A DNA stretch of 64,000 bases, taken from NCBI GenBank assembly GCA_947623455.1, contig OX392542.1:15693625-15757624 (forward strand). Direction: 5' to 3'. The notes under the pieces were generated by a model. That model was given only the letters and a program-made list of their open reading frames with translations, was not told the origin of the DNA and searched no databases. Positions 12,881 through 25,186 of the stretch are shown here, one piece after another. Both the position numbers and the translations under genes were made by a program. Origin of the DNA: Mimachlamys varia (taxonomy: Eukaryota > Mollusca > Bivalvia > Pectinida > Pectinidae). Each line of letters begins with the position of its first letter. Positions within the stretch are counted from its first letter, which is position 1.

Positions 12881-13084
12881 CATAAAAATGGTATTACATA
12901 CGTGTAATAACACTATTGTGACGTCATTAACAAATGACGTCTTCATGACGTCATATGATTGTATCGGCAGTGAAAATCGTACTGCCACAGAAGAAATCTG
13001 CCTTTCTTAAAGAGAATTGATTTGAAAGTTTTTGTGTATTTTCTCATAAATATAAGTTATGTGATCTTACCATCGTTTCAATGC

Positions 13085-13124
13085 AATATGGAATTTATTC
13101 AACTCGTTTAATAAATTCCATATT
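13085..13124. repeat. 15-bp perfect hairpin in AT-rich DNA
   Basis: AATATGGAATTTATT (13085-13099) is the exact reverse complement of AATAAATTCCATATT (13110-13124), with a 10-nt loop. It may be the centre of a larger degenerate foldback element. It is too AT-rich and isolated to call a terminator or RNA gene. Confidence 0.6.
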
Positions 13125-13775
13125 ACATCGACATTCGTGTAAGATCCTCTATTTACGTCATCACGATCTACATTTCAATATACCGTATTAGTGTTTACCT
13201 TAATTATATCTTAAGCGCTTAAACTAATTGACGATCCATAGATTTGTTTATGGATTGTTTCAACTATTAAACCTCAACTTTATCGCGATATTGGCTTCTT
13301 CATTAAAGAAGTCTTTTGAACTGAGCAAGGTAAGCTTGCAAGGCGTTTGTTCAATACTCTTTATGCATATGTATTTTATATTTGTGTGTTGTTTGGATGA
13401 TATTTGGATGTACAACGTAATAAAATTGATTTGAATTGGAAATTGTTTGGTACATATCATTCGAAAGGTACTACTCATGACTCAGTTTCGCTTCCGTTGT
13501 GTTCGCTGCTTCATTATGTCTTACTTGGCTTATTACCTTTGGTCGTGTTTATTTTAAGTTCGCAATTACTTATTACGCAGTGTTTGGTCCGTCGTCCGTC
13601 TGTCCTCTGTCCGTCAACTTTTCTGTAAAACAATTGCATGTGAAAATCAACATGCCTGGAAACATGCTATTTGGCTTTTTAACATTTTTGACATTATACC
13701 GTATGTATCTGTACTATAACCAACAATAGGTAGTTTAGCGGTCACTATTTCGCGTCTATACAGAACAAATCAGAG

Positions 13776-13925
13776 AATGCCAAAGCGTCAAATCCTCAAA
13801 TCCTCAATATTAGAACCGAGTCAGCATTGTCAATCACAACATGAAAGTACTCTAATGAGCGTACGCAAAAACGTCCATCTTCATATCACAGAAAGGTTTT
13901 AAATATGTCTAAACATGATTGAAAT
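13776..13925 (-). mobile_element. Retroelement fragment with internal deletion
   Basis: On the plus strand it starts with the shared 3' end (GCCAAAGCGTCAA) and then jumps directly to the region ATCCTCAATATTAGAACCGAG...AAAACGTCCATCTTCATATCAC, which is about 180 bp further in other copies. It is therefore a short copy with an internal deletion of most of the 3' untranslated region. Confidence 0.6.
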
Positions 13926-14588
13926 ATGAGATAATACCTGTACTGTTCTCAAGACATTTATTTTAATTAGAACAGGCTTTTAGGTAGACACTTCTGGCCG
14001 ACCTGAAATGGTATTAAATAATGTTGATACTAAGAGGAGATACTGGGCTGGTACTTTCATTTATCTTTTGAGCATGAAATACACTTCAAAGTGTTCGTCA
14101 TTATACCTTGATATTGACGTTTACGTACAGTATGACATCACTTCTCGTCTCCAAATTACAAGATGTGGTAGCGTAATGACTTCAATTTCACGACCATAAA
14201 ATGTCGTTTAATTCATTAATTATGAATATAAATTTCGAGGCTGATATGTTAGGTGCACTGCTGAAGTCATTTTCTGTTTCCTCATTTAATATAATATCCG
14301 AATGTTCTATCCATGGTAAAATTTATGTTCATAACTTATTAGTCCAGTAGATATCAGTACATAAACTATAAACTATAAATTATCAATGTTTACGATCGAA
14401 GAATTATTAGAGGCCTGCACGGGTTTCTTAATACCAAAGTGTATGTCATTCCTGTCCCCTGTTTCTTAAATGTTCATTAACTTAAACATCTCGATATGAA
14501 AGCATTACAGAATTTATGACAGTTCATGCACCTAAAATTTTCACGTCAACTTCTGTAATTATTTGTAAGTGAGGAAACGTTGACGAAA

Positions 14589-14676
14589 ATGAGGCTAGGT
14601 ACCATATGTGGAATGTGGAGCCGGAAATGTGTGTTTCTGTTGTCTAGTTATTTCCTTTTGTTTAATACTGACTTTG
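14589..14676 (+). CDS. Candidate first coding exon with signal peptide-like sequence
   Basis: An ATG at 14589 (context GAAAATGA) opens a 29-codon frame with a basic start (Met-Arg, later Ser-Arg-Lys) and a hydrophobic run CVFLLSSYFLLF. It then ends in an excellent 5' splice donor, TTTG|GTAAGT, with GT at 14677. This is what a secretory first exon looks like, with the intron in phase 1. An overlapping frame from 14608 to 14880 encodes 90 residues with two hydrophobic segments and is the competing reading. No downstream exon was identified, so this may be chance. Confidence 0.25.
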
Positions 14677-14883
14677 GTAAGTTCTGCTGGTGCTGTTGAA
14701 AATATGATGTTTTTTAATCAGCCTGTGATATCGGTTGCTATTTCTCTGCTCTTGTTTCTGTCGGTGCTGACGCTCGCATTGATGCTAACGGTGTGCAGAT
14801 ACGTACGTTTACACTTAATGTGTGTCGTACCTAGCGATGCAATTGGCGTTATTGTGCAGGAAGGAATTGATCATAAATAAAAT

Positions 14884-17690
14884 GTTTATAACACAATCTT
14901 AAATTGTTTTGTTTCTGTTCGTTTTGTTGTCGTTGATGTATGAATGAAATTTGACGGATGTATAGTTTCTTTGATTTGGTAGTATATTTGTTTTGAATTT
15001 CAAACGATTTATGTACCTTCCATTGATGTTGCGTTGCTGTGTTGCCTTTTAATTTGCCGATGACGCTGTGATATTTTGTCATTATCCTGCATATCAATAT
15101 GGGAAAACATATGCTGTCATTGATATTTTATCATATTTTGACATTGTGACAGATCTCTCGAAATTTGAAAGCAGTTTCTATAGCCACAATCGACAAAGAA
15201 GTTTATCGCTTAACATTCGGCGTCTAAACAGAAAGTAATTATTATCAGAATATGCGTTTTGGTATATAGTTGTAATCCTAGCTGACCTGTGGTTGTAATT
15301 AGATGCACCTGATTCTTTCTTTAAATGGAGCGTGACAAAGGAAATAGGAATACTAGTCCTTTTCCTTAATATTTATTTATGTTTTTTAGTATACTTAAAC
15401 GTGTCCCTCATCATGGCTTGACGTTTGCCATTATCATGCGGCATAACACTGATTATCTATCGCCTACATTTGCTGAGTAATTTGACGAATTGAATTTCAC
15501 GAGAATTAAATTTCGTTTTCCTCATTAAATATACACAGCATACCAACTTTACACGGCCAACGTACCTGCTCCCGTTTCATATATTACCATTAAGTTAGTA
15601 ATTTTGTAGGATTTTACATAACATTATCCCGTGCGTAAGCATCTGGGACGGTATCTGTCGGTACAATGCGTTCTCTCATTCTAACACTGTTCACACTCGG
15701 TACTAATGCATTGTTTCTTTATAATTCTGAACAATTCTTTTCTTTACGCTTTGAATTCGTTGTTTTATACTCATACCTCGGCTAATCAATAGTAGGGCAA
15801 CTTGTGAATTGCTTCCGATAGTATACTTGCCTGGTGTTGCATATGGTATATTATGTTTTCCTGTTTTCAAGTCGCCAACCACCTTCTTGACCTCGCCTTT
15901 GGTATTTATGTCTCAGTTGGTCATTTTGTCTCTGACACCCAGATATTTGTCTTTAGTTACATATACAGGTAACAAGAGAGAAGTAATATTTTTGCTATTT
16001 GTATCAACATTTTTTGAAGTAGGTTTTGTATTAAACCCTGACCAACAGAGATAATCTGTCAGCATTTTGTTTCCATACAGATAGTATATTCAGATCATCC
16101 TTTGAGGTTAAAACCTGTATTTATAGCAGGTCGTGTTTCAAATGAGGTGAAGCTCATATCTTAAACATGGACCATGTTACATTAAGGAGATAGAATGCCT
16201 GGTCCTTTTTATGGAGCTTTTAACATTATATCAAAGAAACTTGAAAGGTTCGTTGTCATAACTTTACGTTTGATATTTGCATACAGTACGACAACAGTGT
16301 TTATCTCCAATCAGCCATGGTGATATCTAAATTTCATTTTCTTATTAGCAACACACAGCTTTTAAAATGTACATGACGCATATGTTAGGCGTACCAAAGA
16401 CGGAGTGGTAGGTTACGAAAAGTAGATTGAAATTAATCCTGGTTATTTATTTTTTCTACATAATCTTTTTTGAAAATCCACTTTTATTTGTGGGACTCTT
16501 TCCTCTCAGAAATCATTATGCTGTTGTAACAGCAACGCAAAAAAGATGGTACAAACTGTGACGCCATTTTTTACGTTATGAGATGATAACACAAATTTCT
16601 AAGCCAGTAAAAATGCCTCTTACGAGTAAGATTAAATTAGATGTGTATCAACCTAGTACCATGGAGAAACAACTTTTGATTAGGAATTTTATGTCATCAT
16701 GACCAACATGACATAACTCACATCAATAATTGCCTGAACGCTTTACCGGACATCGCGGTAGATCCTATTTGACGTACAACTTGAGGTAGAGGAAGTTATT
16801 TTTTCGTTGTCTTAATTGGTATAGGTATAGTGCTATCCCGACCATATATATTTGTTTTGACGCTGTGCTTTGCTTGCACTCTTATCCGCTGACATTGTGG
16901 TATGAGCGCTGCCTGTATGTTTGAGTATAAACTTGTATTCATTTCATTTGATCAGTAGCACGGTATGTACTTTACACATTTTCGAAGTACATGATTTGAA
17001 ATTACATTTTTACACAGAATTAGTTTAATTTTACTTCTAAATTCATAAATTAAAGGGGTTTTACACACTTAAGAAATGTTGGATTCCTTGTTTGGCCCCT
17101 ATAATCACAGCTGTATGATGCAGTTTATTTCATTTTTTTCGGCATACTGTATCTTTTTTACTAAACTAAAATGGTGCTGCATGTGTGTATGTTAGGCCAT
17201 CTTTATATACATAGAAGGTGTATACCGGAATCAACTTGTCCGCCTCTTCTGTAGTCGTTTTGCTATATGCCTATCACCCCCGCATTCGGCTTTAGTTTTA
17301 TATTTGTTTGCTGTCGTGTCAAATCTCAAATCTCAGAATTGCTTGTTATCAATACATCACAACGAAACATTTGATATCAAGAATGATTTATTTCATTTAA
17401 TACAAACGGAATCGGTACGTATAGAACATGAGGTACATTTACTATACAAACAACATGGACCAATCAATACATGAGTTGTTCCCCTTTCGTACTGAACTCT
17501 CATTCCCTTAAAAGTAAAGTTATCATTCATAGATATATATGATATAGCGAATTGTTTGTCCACTCGTACAAATATCAAGTGAGAGTGAAAGGACGTCGGA
17601 CGGAAAAATAAAGTACAGTCTAGCAATTATGTGTGAAATAAGAGGATGTGACGTCATTAATATAGGAAACGAAGTCCAAACAAGAAAAAA
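14884..17690. other. Non-coding stretch, nothing recognised
   Basis: No convincing exon, RNA gene or repeat. Open frames (for example 15809-16054 +) have no motif. TGACGTCA occurs at 17649, just before the next satellite. Confidence 0.4.
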
Positions 17691-17700
17691 GACTCATTTT

Positions 17701-18058
17701 CTAGTACCATCGCTAGCTGTTGTTCAACATTGAAACAACGAAACCATTCCCTAGTACCATCGCTAGCTGATGTGCAACATTGAAACAGCGTAACCATTTC
17801 CTCGTACCATCGCTAGCTGATGTTCAACATTGAAATAGCGGAACCATTTCCTAGTACCATCGCTAGCTGATGTTCAACATTGAAATAGCGGAACCATTTC
17901 CTAGTACCATCGCTAGCTGTTGTTCACCATTGAAGCAGCGGAACCATTCCATAGTACCATCGCTATCTTATGTTCTGACACGAAAACAGTGGATTTATTT
18001 CCTAGTACAACGCTAGTTGATGTTTAACACGAAAATAGCAGACCCATTTGCTGGTTTC
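17701..18058. repeat. 50-bp satellite, seven units
   Basis: Units start at 17701, 17751, 17801, 17851, 17901, 17951 and about 18002 with CTAGTACCATCGCTAGCTGA and contain TTCAACATTGAAA. The spacing is exactly 50 bp. The last two units are strongly diverged. CGCTAGCTGATG and the TTCAACATTGAA dyad are the best conserved parts. Confidence 0.95.
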
Positions 18059-18598
18059 ATCGCAAATTGTGTTCATCTCTTTCTAAAGAAACTACCAGCA
18101 AAACAGCATTTCTCCTCGCCTGTCGGTCCTGGATACAATGTCATTTTAAGAAAATACCACCAATACCATGGGTATGAAAATGTCAAACAAGTCAAAACAT
18201 TTGTCACTCCTGGACCGATGAGCATATGTGCATGTGACGTCACGCAGGTCAAAATCATCTTAATATACGGTCATCAATCATTAGCCAGTCATCGGTAACA
18301 AACTTAACTGTGACCTCGCGTTAATCATTTAAATCGCCATACATGGCAATACGTGATAGGTCCAAAATCTTGCAGTGACGTCATAGAGTTGGAATAAGAT
18401 AACTGACGATGAGTTTAAGAATGTTTACTTCAATAACGATAACTCTTACAACACCATACAAAAACATGCTAACACTAGACGAGAACAGTTCGGACTTCAT
18501 ACATAACATACATTGGTGCATCCGCAATATGATGAAATGGTAAAATCTATAAATAGCCGATCATTCTACATTTTCATTTAAGCATTGGTGCCATTTTT

Positions 18599-18711
18599 TT
18601 AGTTTCATTGGGGTACGAAACCAATTTTGTTTGCAAACTGTATCAATCCGCGTAGAAGATTCTTAAAAAAGTTTCCAAGCAAATTTCTTTTCATAACCCT
18701 ATGAAACTAAA
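18599..18711. repeat. Foldback element with ~40-bp arms
   Basis: The left arm starts TTTAGTTTCATTGGGGTACG. The right arm (18671-18711) reads as its inverted complement TTTAGTTTCATAGGGTTATG. The two align over about 40 bp with roughly a quarter mismatches around a ~30-bp centre. It probably represents an old palindromic MITE. TGACGTCA at 18847 lies 136 bp away. Confidence 0.6.
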
Positions 18712-18854
18712 ACATAATTGACATCAACGCTTATAATTAATTTTCGAAACGTATTTCTAAATTTAAAACATATTTATGTACAATTTGACTGATCTTACCA
18801 CTGATTCTTTTTTAAAAATCAATACGCAACGTCAATTGCCGTATTGTGACGTCA

Positions 18855-21515
18855 CATTTTCGCGCCATTTTCATATTTGTTTATCTCAACCAATCAGAAA
18901 GGCCAATTCTGCATGCAATCAATAGACAATTAATTTTACCTATTTATAAGCACAACATCATATGTCATAGGTTGTCCATAGAAGTGCGTATATTTTCATG
19001 ATTGGCTAAAATATTTGGAATGAATATCGGATAACGGAATTGGAACTAAACCAAAAGAAATAAACACCACGTTTTGTTAGTGTTTCATGACGGAGGCAAA
19101 AAACATATTTATTCATGTAATCAGCACGTCTTCGGGTCTTGTCGAGTGTGATTGAATGTGTTTTTAATCTATTGATTTCTAACAGTTCCCTGTTTTGTTT
19201 ACTTTTTCTCTTGTCATTTTAAGTTTCCGATTTTGTCCTTGAATATGAAGAGATGCTTGGAGTATCCTGTTGATATTGTCATACATATTTATACAGAATA
19301 AGGCCACTGCGGAAATATAGTGTCATACATGTATTGTTAAATTGGTCAAGGACGAAAAGAGAAAACAACATTAATGGCAACCATTGATGTTTCTAGGAAT
19401 ACACATATAATTGTTTTAGAAATTATCTAACAGATCCAGAACTTAGAAATATACATATTTTGGCGTTGATTTGTAAACTCACAAATTCTCATGTCGACAC
19501 ACTGAAGAGAGGGCTTAACAATTAGTCCCAGTATATAGAACATTCATTCGACTACCACTTAGCTTTTAATCAGGAATTTAAACAAAGTAATAAAGTGTAA
19601 GTAGGTGGCAGGCAAGTTATTAATGTACAGAGTAAGGGTTCGTCATTAATTTTAATGATCAATATTGCTTCAGAAGGCTTCATAGAAAATTCGAAACAAC
19701 TGAGAAGAAAACTAAATACAAAGATAATGACAAGAAAATAACCTATTGTAGATAATCAAGCGTCGTAATATACATAAACAGAAATGATGCCAAGTCTTAC
19801 AACTCTCGCACCGATATCTTTCCATTCTGTAAACAAAGGTAGTACATTATACATCGAGTATAACACTGTCAACTTCTTTATATCCAGGTTGGGAACATTT
19901 GAATTAGCAAACAAAATACTCGACTAACGATCAGACAGTAAATGTCTCATTTTATGGTCTTGAAATCTGGTCACAATAAGCACGTACATATACATGATGC
20001 TGTGAAAGGAGTGGATAACACATTTACATATATGTATTTTATTTCCATTTTTTTGTCGACTCTGATACGCACTAAAAATATAATTTGTATTAATTGCTTT
20101 CTGTCTTAAAGGATTGTTTTTCATTTACTGTATTGTTTGCCTCTAGATTTCATGAATACCAAGTTTGGACACTAGACTCATGGCACATATAACGTCATGA
20201 ATCTCATATAACAATTTAACTTATAACATGACTATCTATTAAGGTATAGAAAGAACAATATTCAATAAATGATTTTGCCTCATAAAAGAATGAACAATTA
20301 ATAATACTATAAAATGTTTCCGGTCCATAAATCCAGAGTAAGTTCACATTCAGGTCAAGTTAGATACATATATAATAAATAGTATAACTGGCTTTATCGT
20401 ACATATTTATCATCTTTCAGATACTATTAATATGATATTTCACTGCCACACGTGATATTTATTCATAAGGACAAATATAAAATCAAAAAAGTGTCCAATC
20501 ATGACAAAAAAAAAAAAAAAAACGAAAAAATATAATGAGTTAAAATTCTTAATAAAACTGTACCAAAGAGTAACACCAAAACTGATCAAAATAACATTGT
20601 AACGTTAACCGTTTTGTATGATTTTAAGGTAAAAAACACTCAAAATTGCTCTGCTTTTAAAAAATAAACCGATGATAAACAAAGACTATTTAGATCATGA
20701 TTGCAGTAAAAATATAAACAATGTTGCTTTCAACAGAGAATTAATGAATACTTTACCACAAACAGTATATACAGAGCGTCAATACCATTACCATGTAATA
20801 AGGGATTCACATACACGTGACATATGGCAGGGAGTTACATACAGAGCTTGTAACATTGTATTTAACATTGTATAAATAATATAATCATGGTATTAGTAAT
20901 ATGATTGTGTCTGATTATTCAAACCAGCTGAATATTTGATAGAAATTGTAAGTAAGAAATCATGGCGTAATAATATTAAACCTTCAGGGATGCAATTTCA
21001 AAATAAAAAAAATGAATAAAATGAAATATAATTAAACAACCAAAATTTAGTTTTGTAATTTTTCTAGAAATCAAATATTAGCAAAATGATGGCTTTACTA
21101 TACTATTTATAATTTGATTTTTTAATTATTGTGGAAACAAGAAATCAAAATAATTCTTAGAATCAGTGTAGTTTGAACAACCAGTCACGTGACGTGATGA
21201 AGTACCCGGAATGTAAGCGGTGTCTGCTACGTCTACATCGACAAGATCCTGTAGCACCATTGTGGTTTGTTTCATGTGGGAAACAACTCTTATCTTGATC
21301 AGTGAAGCTCTTTCTTCTCCAACTTAATCAACACTCGAAACACTTCGGCCGATTCACTTATGATCATAATAGTTGGGAGGATCTAGAATCAAACGAGGTA
21401 CTCCGAACGGTAGCAGTCTTGAAGAGGCATTCGAAATCGAGACGTCTATACACAGAGCGGTTACCTCCCTTAGATTACTAATAACAACCACAGCTACATG
21501 CACAATACCATACCG
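18855..21515. other. Non-coding AT-rich stretch
   Basis: No exon is supported. It contains an A-run near 20506-20522 and weak open frames only. Confidence 0.4.
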
Positions 21516-21608
21516 TAACCCAAGTGAACCCTTCAAATTTCATATAGAACTATTCCAGCCATATAATTGGAAGAGTTCAAATTTATTTTCGGGGGTAAAT
21601 GGGTTAAA
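21516..21608. mobile_element. ~95-bp MITE, copy 4
   Basis: It reads GTAACCCAAGTGAACCCTTC on the left and TTTTCGGGGGTAAATGGGTTAAAG on the right, with an inner GAACTATTCCAG/TTGGAAGAGTTC dyad, the same plan as the copy at 2636. TTTATT at about 21582 would be an AATAAA signal on the minus strand, about 270 bases after the stop codon of the exon at 21856. Confidence 0.55.
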
Positions 21609-21855
21609 GATGTCATGGCTTCCAATTCCTATAATTCTTCGTTTTCAAAATGCAAATACGAAAACATTTTCAAACATATAAGACTTAAACGAAATAGTTG
21701 TCATATTAGGAATAAATAAATACCTAAACATTATTTTAAAGAAGTCATTTGAGTAGGTTCGAAGCTATAGAAGGTATTGCGGTTTGTAGCTGAGGAATTT
21801 AACAAGCGGTTTACACTTGTCGGGAGGGCACTCGCGCTTTTACTTCGATATGGCT

Positions 21856-22223
21856 CTACATTTCCGTCATAACATCCTCCATTTGAATTGTGGGTAATGT
21901 ACTCATAATAAGAGAACACGTAGGCAGCGTTGGTGCCGTGTGCATTCTTTGAAGATGTCGTTTCTCTCTTGCAACCATGGTAACCGAGAGCTTCCGATTG
22001 TAATTTTTATAGATGACACTATCCTGTGCCCGTTTCACCACTTTGATGGTCTCTAGATTTTTCGGTGAATGCCTATAACGCGGCTCCATCGGTTGAAGTA
22101 TCCGTATACTATCCCACTGCCTGAAGAATAACACCACAGCTACAATCCAAATGACTATCAGGATGAGGATGATGATGGCCTCCTCCGGGTACACAGGATT
22201 TCGGGCCACGCGCAGGTAGTTCT
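21856..22223 (-). CDS. Terminal exon of a single-pass membrane protein, FNDC4/5-like
   Basis: On the minus strand a T-rich tract ending TTTGTTTGTTCCAG directly precedes 22223, and the exon begins in phase 1 (AG|AAC TAC CTG). About 122 residues follow to a TAG at 21856. Near the start is a strongly hydrophobic helix (AIIILILIVIWIVAVVL), then LFFRQWDSIRILQP and a basic tail rich in Arg, Lys and Tyr. The pattern E..II, W, LF.RQ.D.I....P matches, as I recall it, the membrane and juxtamembrane segment of FNDC4/FNDC5 proteins, type I membrane proteins with an extracellular fibronectin III domain. The FN3 exons would lie at higher coordinates and were not found. The tail is longer than the vertebrate one. 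A second frame stays open past the stop (to 21731), so an indel may have shortened the reading. Confidence 0.55.
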
Positions 22224-22385
22224 CTGGAACAAACAAAGTGTATATTTTTTTATCATAAAAAAACAAATCGCTCTGTAACAATTAGTTTTCTGGAACAAAA
22301 ATTTGAGCGCGATCATTTATTATGAAATGATATCTCCCTTTGACAATTAAACTACTATAATAACTACTTCTCTAGAACAAACCAG
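22209..22385 (-). repeat. Triplicated splice-acceptor-like segment upstream of the exon
   Basis: The acceptor context of the exon (minus strand TTTGTTCCAG|AGAACTA) recurs twice in the intron: TTTTGTTCCAG|AAAACTA near 22283-22298 and GGTTTGTTCTAG|AGAAGTAG near 22361-22383. The spacing is about 70-80 bp. The flanks share ACAATTA-type sequence, so they look like diverged tandem duplicates. They could act as decoy or alternative acceptors. Confidence 0.4.
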
Positions 22386-25032
22386 GAACACTGGAATTAC
22401 GCCAATTACTTGTTCCCTGGAATAAAGAACACAATTCTAGAAGTATAGCATTGACTCACTGGAAAACATGAACGAACTTCAATATCATTGGAATAGACAA
22501 GGTATTATGAAGATATCTAAGAAAACAGCGGGTCTTTGATCACAAGACTTTACTCTCTCTAGAACACACAAAGAGCCTACAGGAACACTCAATGCGAAGT
22601 TGCATAGCAACATAAAGTCGAGCTAACAGGGTAATTAAATTGTGCGAGAATTAGAGTAATAATCTTAATCTGCAATGCATGCAGGTTGCCAATTGCAAGT
22701 AAGGTTAAAACAGTATGAGATTGAAGCAAAGTACACTGTCTTTGTAGTTTACTTAATTAGGCCAATGACATGGATCTGTACGTATTATTAAAGTCCCAAA
22801 GAAATCCTTTCTATTAAATATGAGTCAAGGAGATAGAGGTAACATAATGTCAAGTTCATATACAAATATACAAATACAAAGCTGTGGAAAGTACTCTGCA
22901 ATAATTAAATTAGCATTGACATGTTAAAGAGTGAAACAAAAGATCTGGTAGGTATATTGTACATACTTTGGTAAGTTGCAGTTGCAATTATTTATCCAAT
23001 GGCATAAAGCGTATCCATTGTGTGTTGTAGCATGTTGAAGACGTACCTTTTCACGTCTGCATATTAGGGTATCAACTTAAACGACATGTATATACTGACA
23101 TTTGTTTAATTACAGTAGATGTAGTTCGTATTTCTGTGCATTTTTATATTATCACATTAGCTTAGATTGTAATAACTTCTTTATTTATGCAGTGTAAGTA
23201 TCAAATTATTATCTACATGTTGTGAAGCGCTTTAGAGTAACTTAACAAATTATATAGAGCGCTATATACATGTTGTATATTATATTATGTTTTATTATTA
23301 TTAGCAAACCGCCCAATGGCAATATCAATATGCCCGAGAATCCCCCCCCCCTCCCACTCAATTCCATCAAACTATTGGGAGAACAATAACACTTATTATT
23401 CAAAGTGCATTTCACTACACTAATCGGGGGATGCTGAACAAAATATTCGCATTCAATGACCGAGGCTTGGTTCTGTGTTTGGCAGACAGACGAGATTGGA
23501 ACATTTGACATTTTACAGGAAATGCATGTTAAGCATGGTCCATAATGACGTAAATTATAGACGAGTTAAAAGTTTGAACAAAGGCTATTGTAATATAAAA
23601 TTTGGAGAATGAACGTTTCCAAGAAGTGTTGCAACCTTCAGTTATAAAACGCAGTTGTCCCCATGTTAGTTATTTGCTGACAATGTGAAATAATGTCCTG
23701 ATAATTTTCACGAGAATCCTCAAAGAATAACACACCTAACACAAATGTTCGAGGAATATGATCGATTTCGTCTGTGTACGACAACTAAACACATTATTTT
23801 TCTCGTTCTACTACTTATTGAGAGTTTTGTGACAGCGGACGTATTAAGTCTAGTTAATGTGAAAAGCATTGGAATGTTTTGTTCACCGAATGAAAAAACA
23901 AAGTGAATAAAACTGTAATTAAACGTTAATCGTTTAAAAGGTAAATAAATGATGAGGCAAAGAAACAGTTGAAGCATGTGTTCCAGAAAACACCTCCAAA
24001 GATTAACAACCTTGTAACCTTTTCGGCAAGAAGTAATAACACAGTCCTGTGTGGCACATTTAATCGTCTTATATGGGGACACTAGGCAACGTTACAGTCT
24101 TACGATGTCCTTGTACTTAAGCGAAGTGTGTCAAGTACCGATCTGTACTTCAACGCGGGATCACAGTCTATTCTCGTCGTTCTGTATCTCACAGAGAATG
24201 CAGGAATCTCACCCCCACGAGGTCAAGAGATTGTCTATTGATGCCGCCGTGAGCCTGAACAGTATTTCAGTGTAAACCGCCAAGGGAATTTTGTTTGCAG
24301 AGGACAGGTATAGGTATGGATGTAAGCTATGTCTATTTGAACGATCTAGGCTAGTGGCATGGACATATCATTCAACTACTGGGCTGTATTCAGGGAAATA
24401 ATGAAAGGGGAAGTACGAATATATCTGTGTTGAATAAAGCGATTCAATTCTGTTGCATCACATGTTAATAATTTCACGACGTCACATTGAGCAAAACAAA
24501 ACCTGAAAGAACCAGTGTCTTGCACCACAGTTCATCCTTTAATTAACAATTCAATTAACCTGTCATAATTATAAATGAAATATTCATGTACATCTTTTGT
24601 AGATATACGAAACGTGTAAGAGTACTCCGATCACGAGTACTCCATATGTGTATACTTGTATATATATACCTTATGTAGAGTCTAGGAAGTACAATCGACG
24701 GCATGGTTAACTATATTTACTGAATCTGAACACATAAATGTCTGTTGGGTGATGATAACTAGTTCTTCCACAAAAGTGGGTGTTATCCAACTCTCAGTAT
24801 ATCAAATAATCATTTATCTTTACATCATACGTGGAATAAACTCTACACAAATTTTGGTTGGCTGCCATGTTGAATGTTGATGTCATTTGCTGGCCGTGAC
24901 GACGTCATCATTTGGCGGCAAAATACTATCCGATATGTTTATGCCCATATTGTTTGCTGTTCATTCATATTCAATTCAATAAAAAACTGCCGTATTCGGC
25001 TAAAAATGTGGTAAACACCGGTCACATCTTTT
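22386..25032. other. Intron-like non-coding stretch
   Basis: No further exon of the membrane protein was recognised. The stretch at 23221-23303 (GAAGCGCTTTAGAGTAACTT, then GAGCGCTATATACATGTTGT) resembles a widespread repeat tail ending in AGCGCTATATAAAT and TTATTATTA. A poly-C tract lies at 23342-23351. ACGTCA motifs occur near 24479 and 24902. Confidence 0.4.
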
Positions 25033-25171
25033 GTGGTTGTTGGATATGGTATTTATTTCACTCTCGTTAGTTAATTTTCAAAAGTTACAAAAGACACTCG
25101 CTAAAGCTCGTTTCCTTTGTAACTTTTGAAAATTAACTAACTCGAGTGAAACAAACATTTGCAACAACCAC
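25033..25171. repeat. Long palindrome / foldback element
   Basis: GTTAGTTAATTTTCAAAAGT with its extension (25066-25091) is a perfect 26-nt complement of 25116-25141. Outside it, TTTCACTC pairs with GAGTGAAA, and further out GTGGTTGTTG (25033-25042) pairs with CAACAACCAC. The central spacer is about 24 bp and itself has CTCG/CGAG-type symmetry (ACTCGCTAAAGCTCGT). A transcript would fold into one long hairpin. Most likely a palindromic MITE. Confidence 0.8.
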
Positions 25172-25186
25172 TCGTTGTGTAACCTC

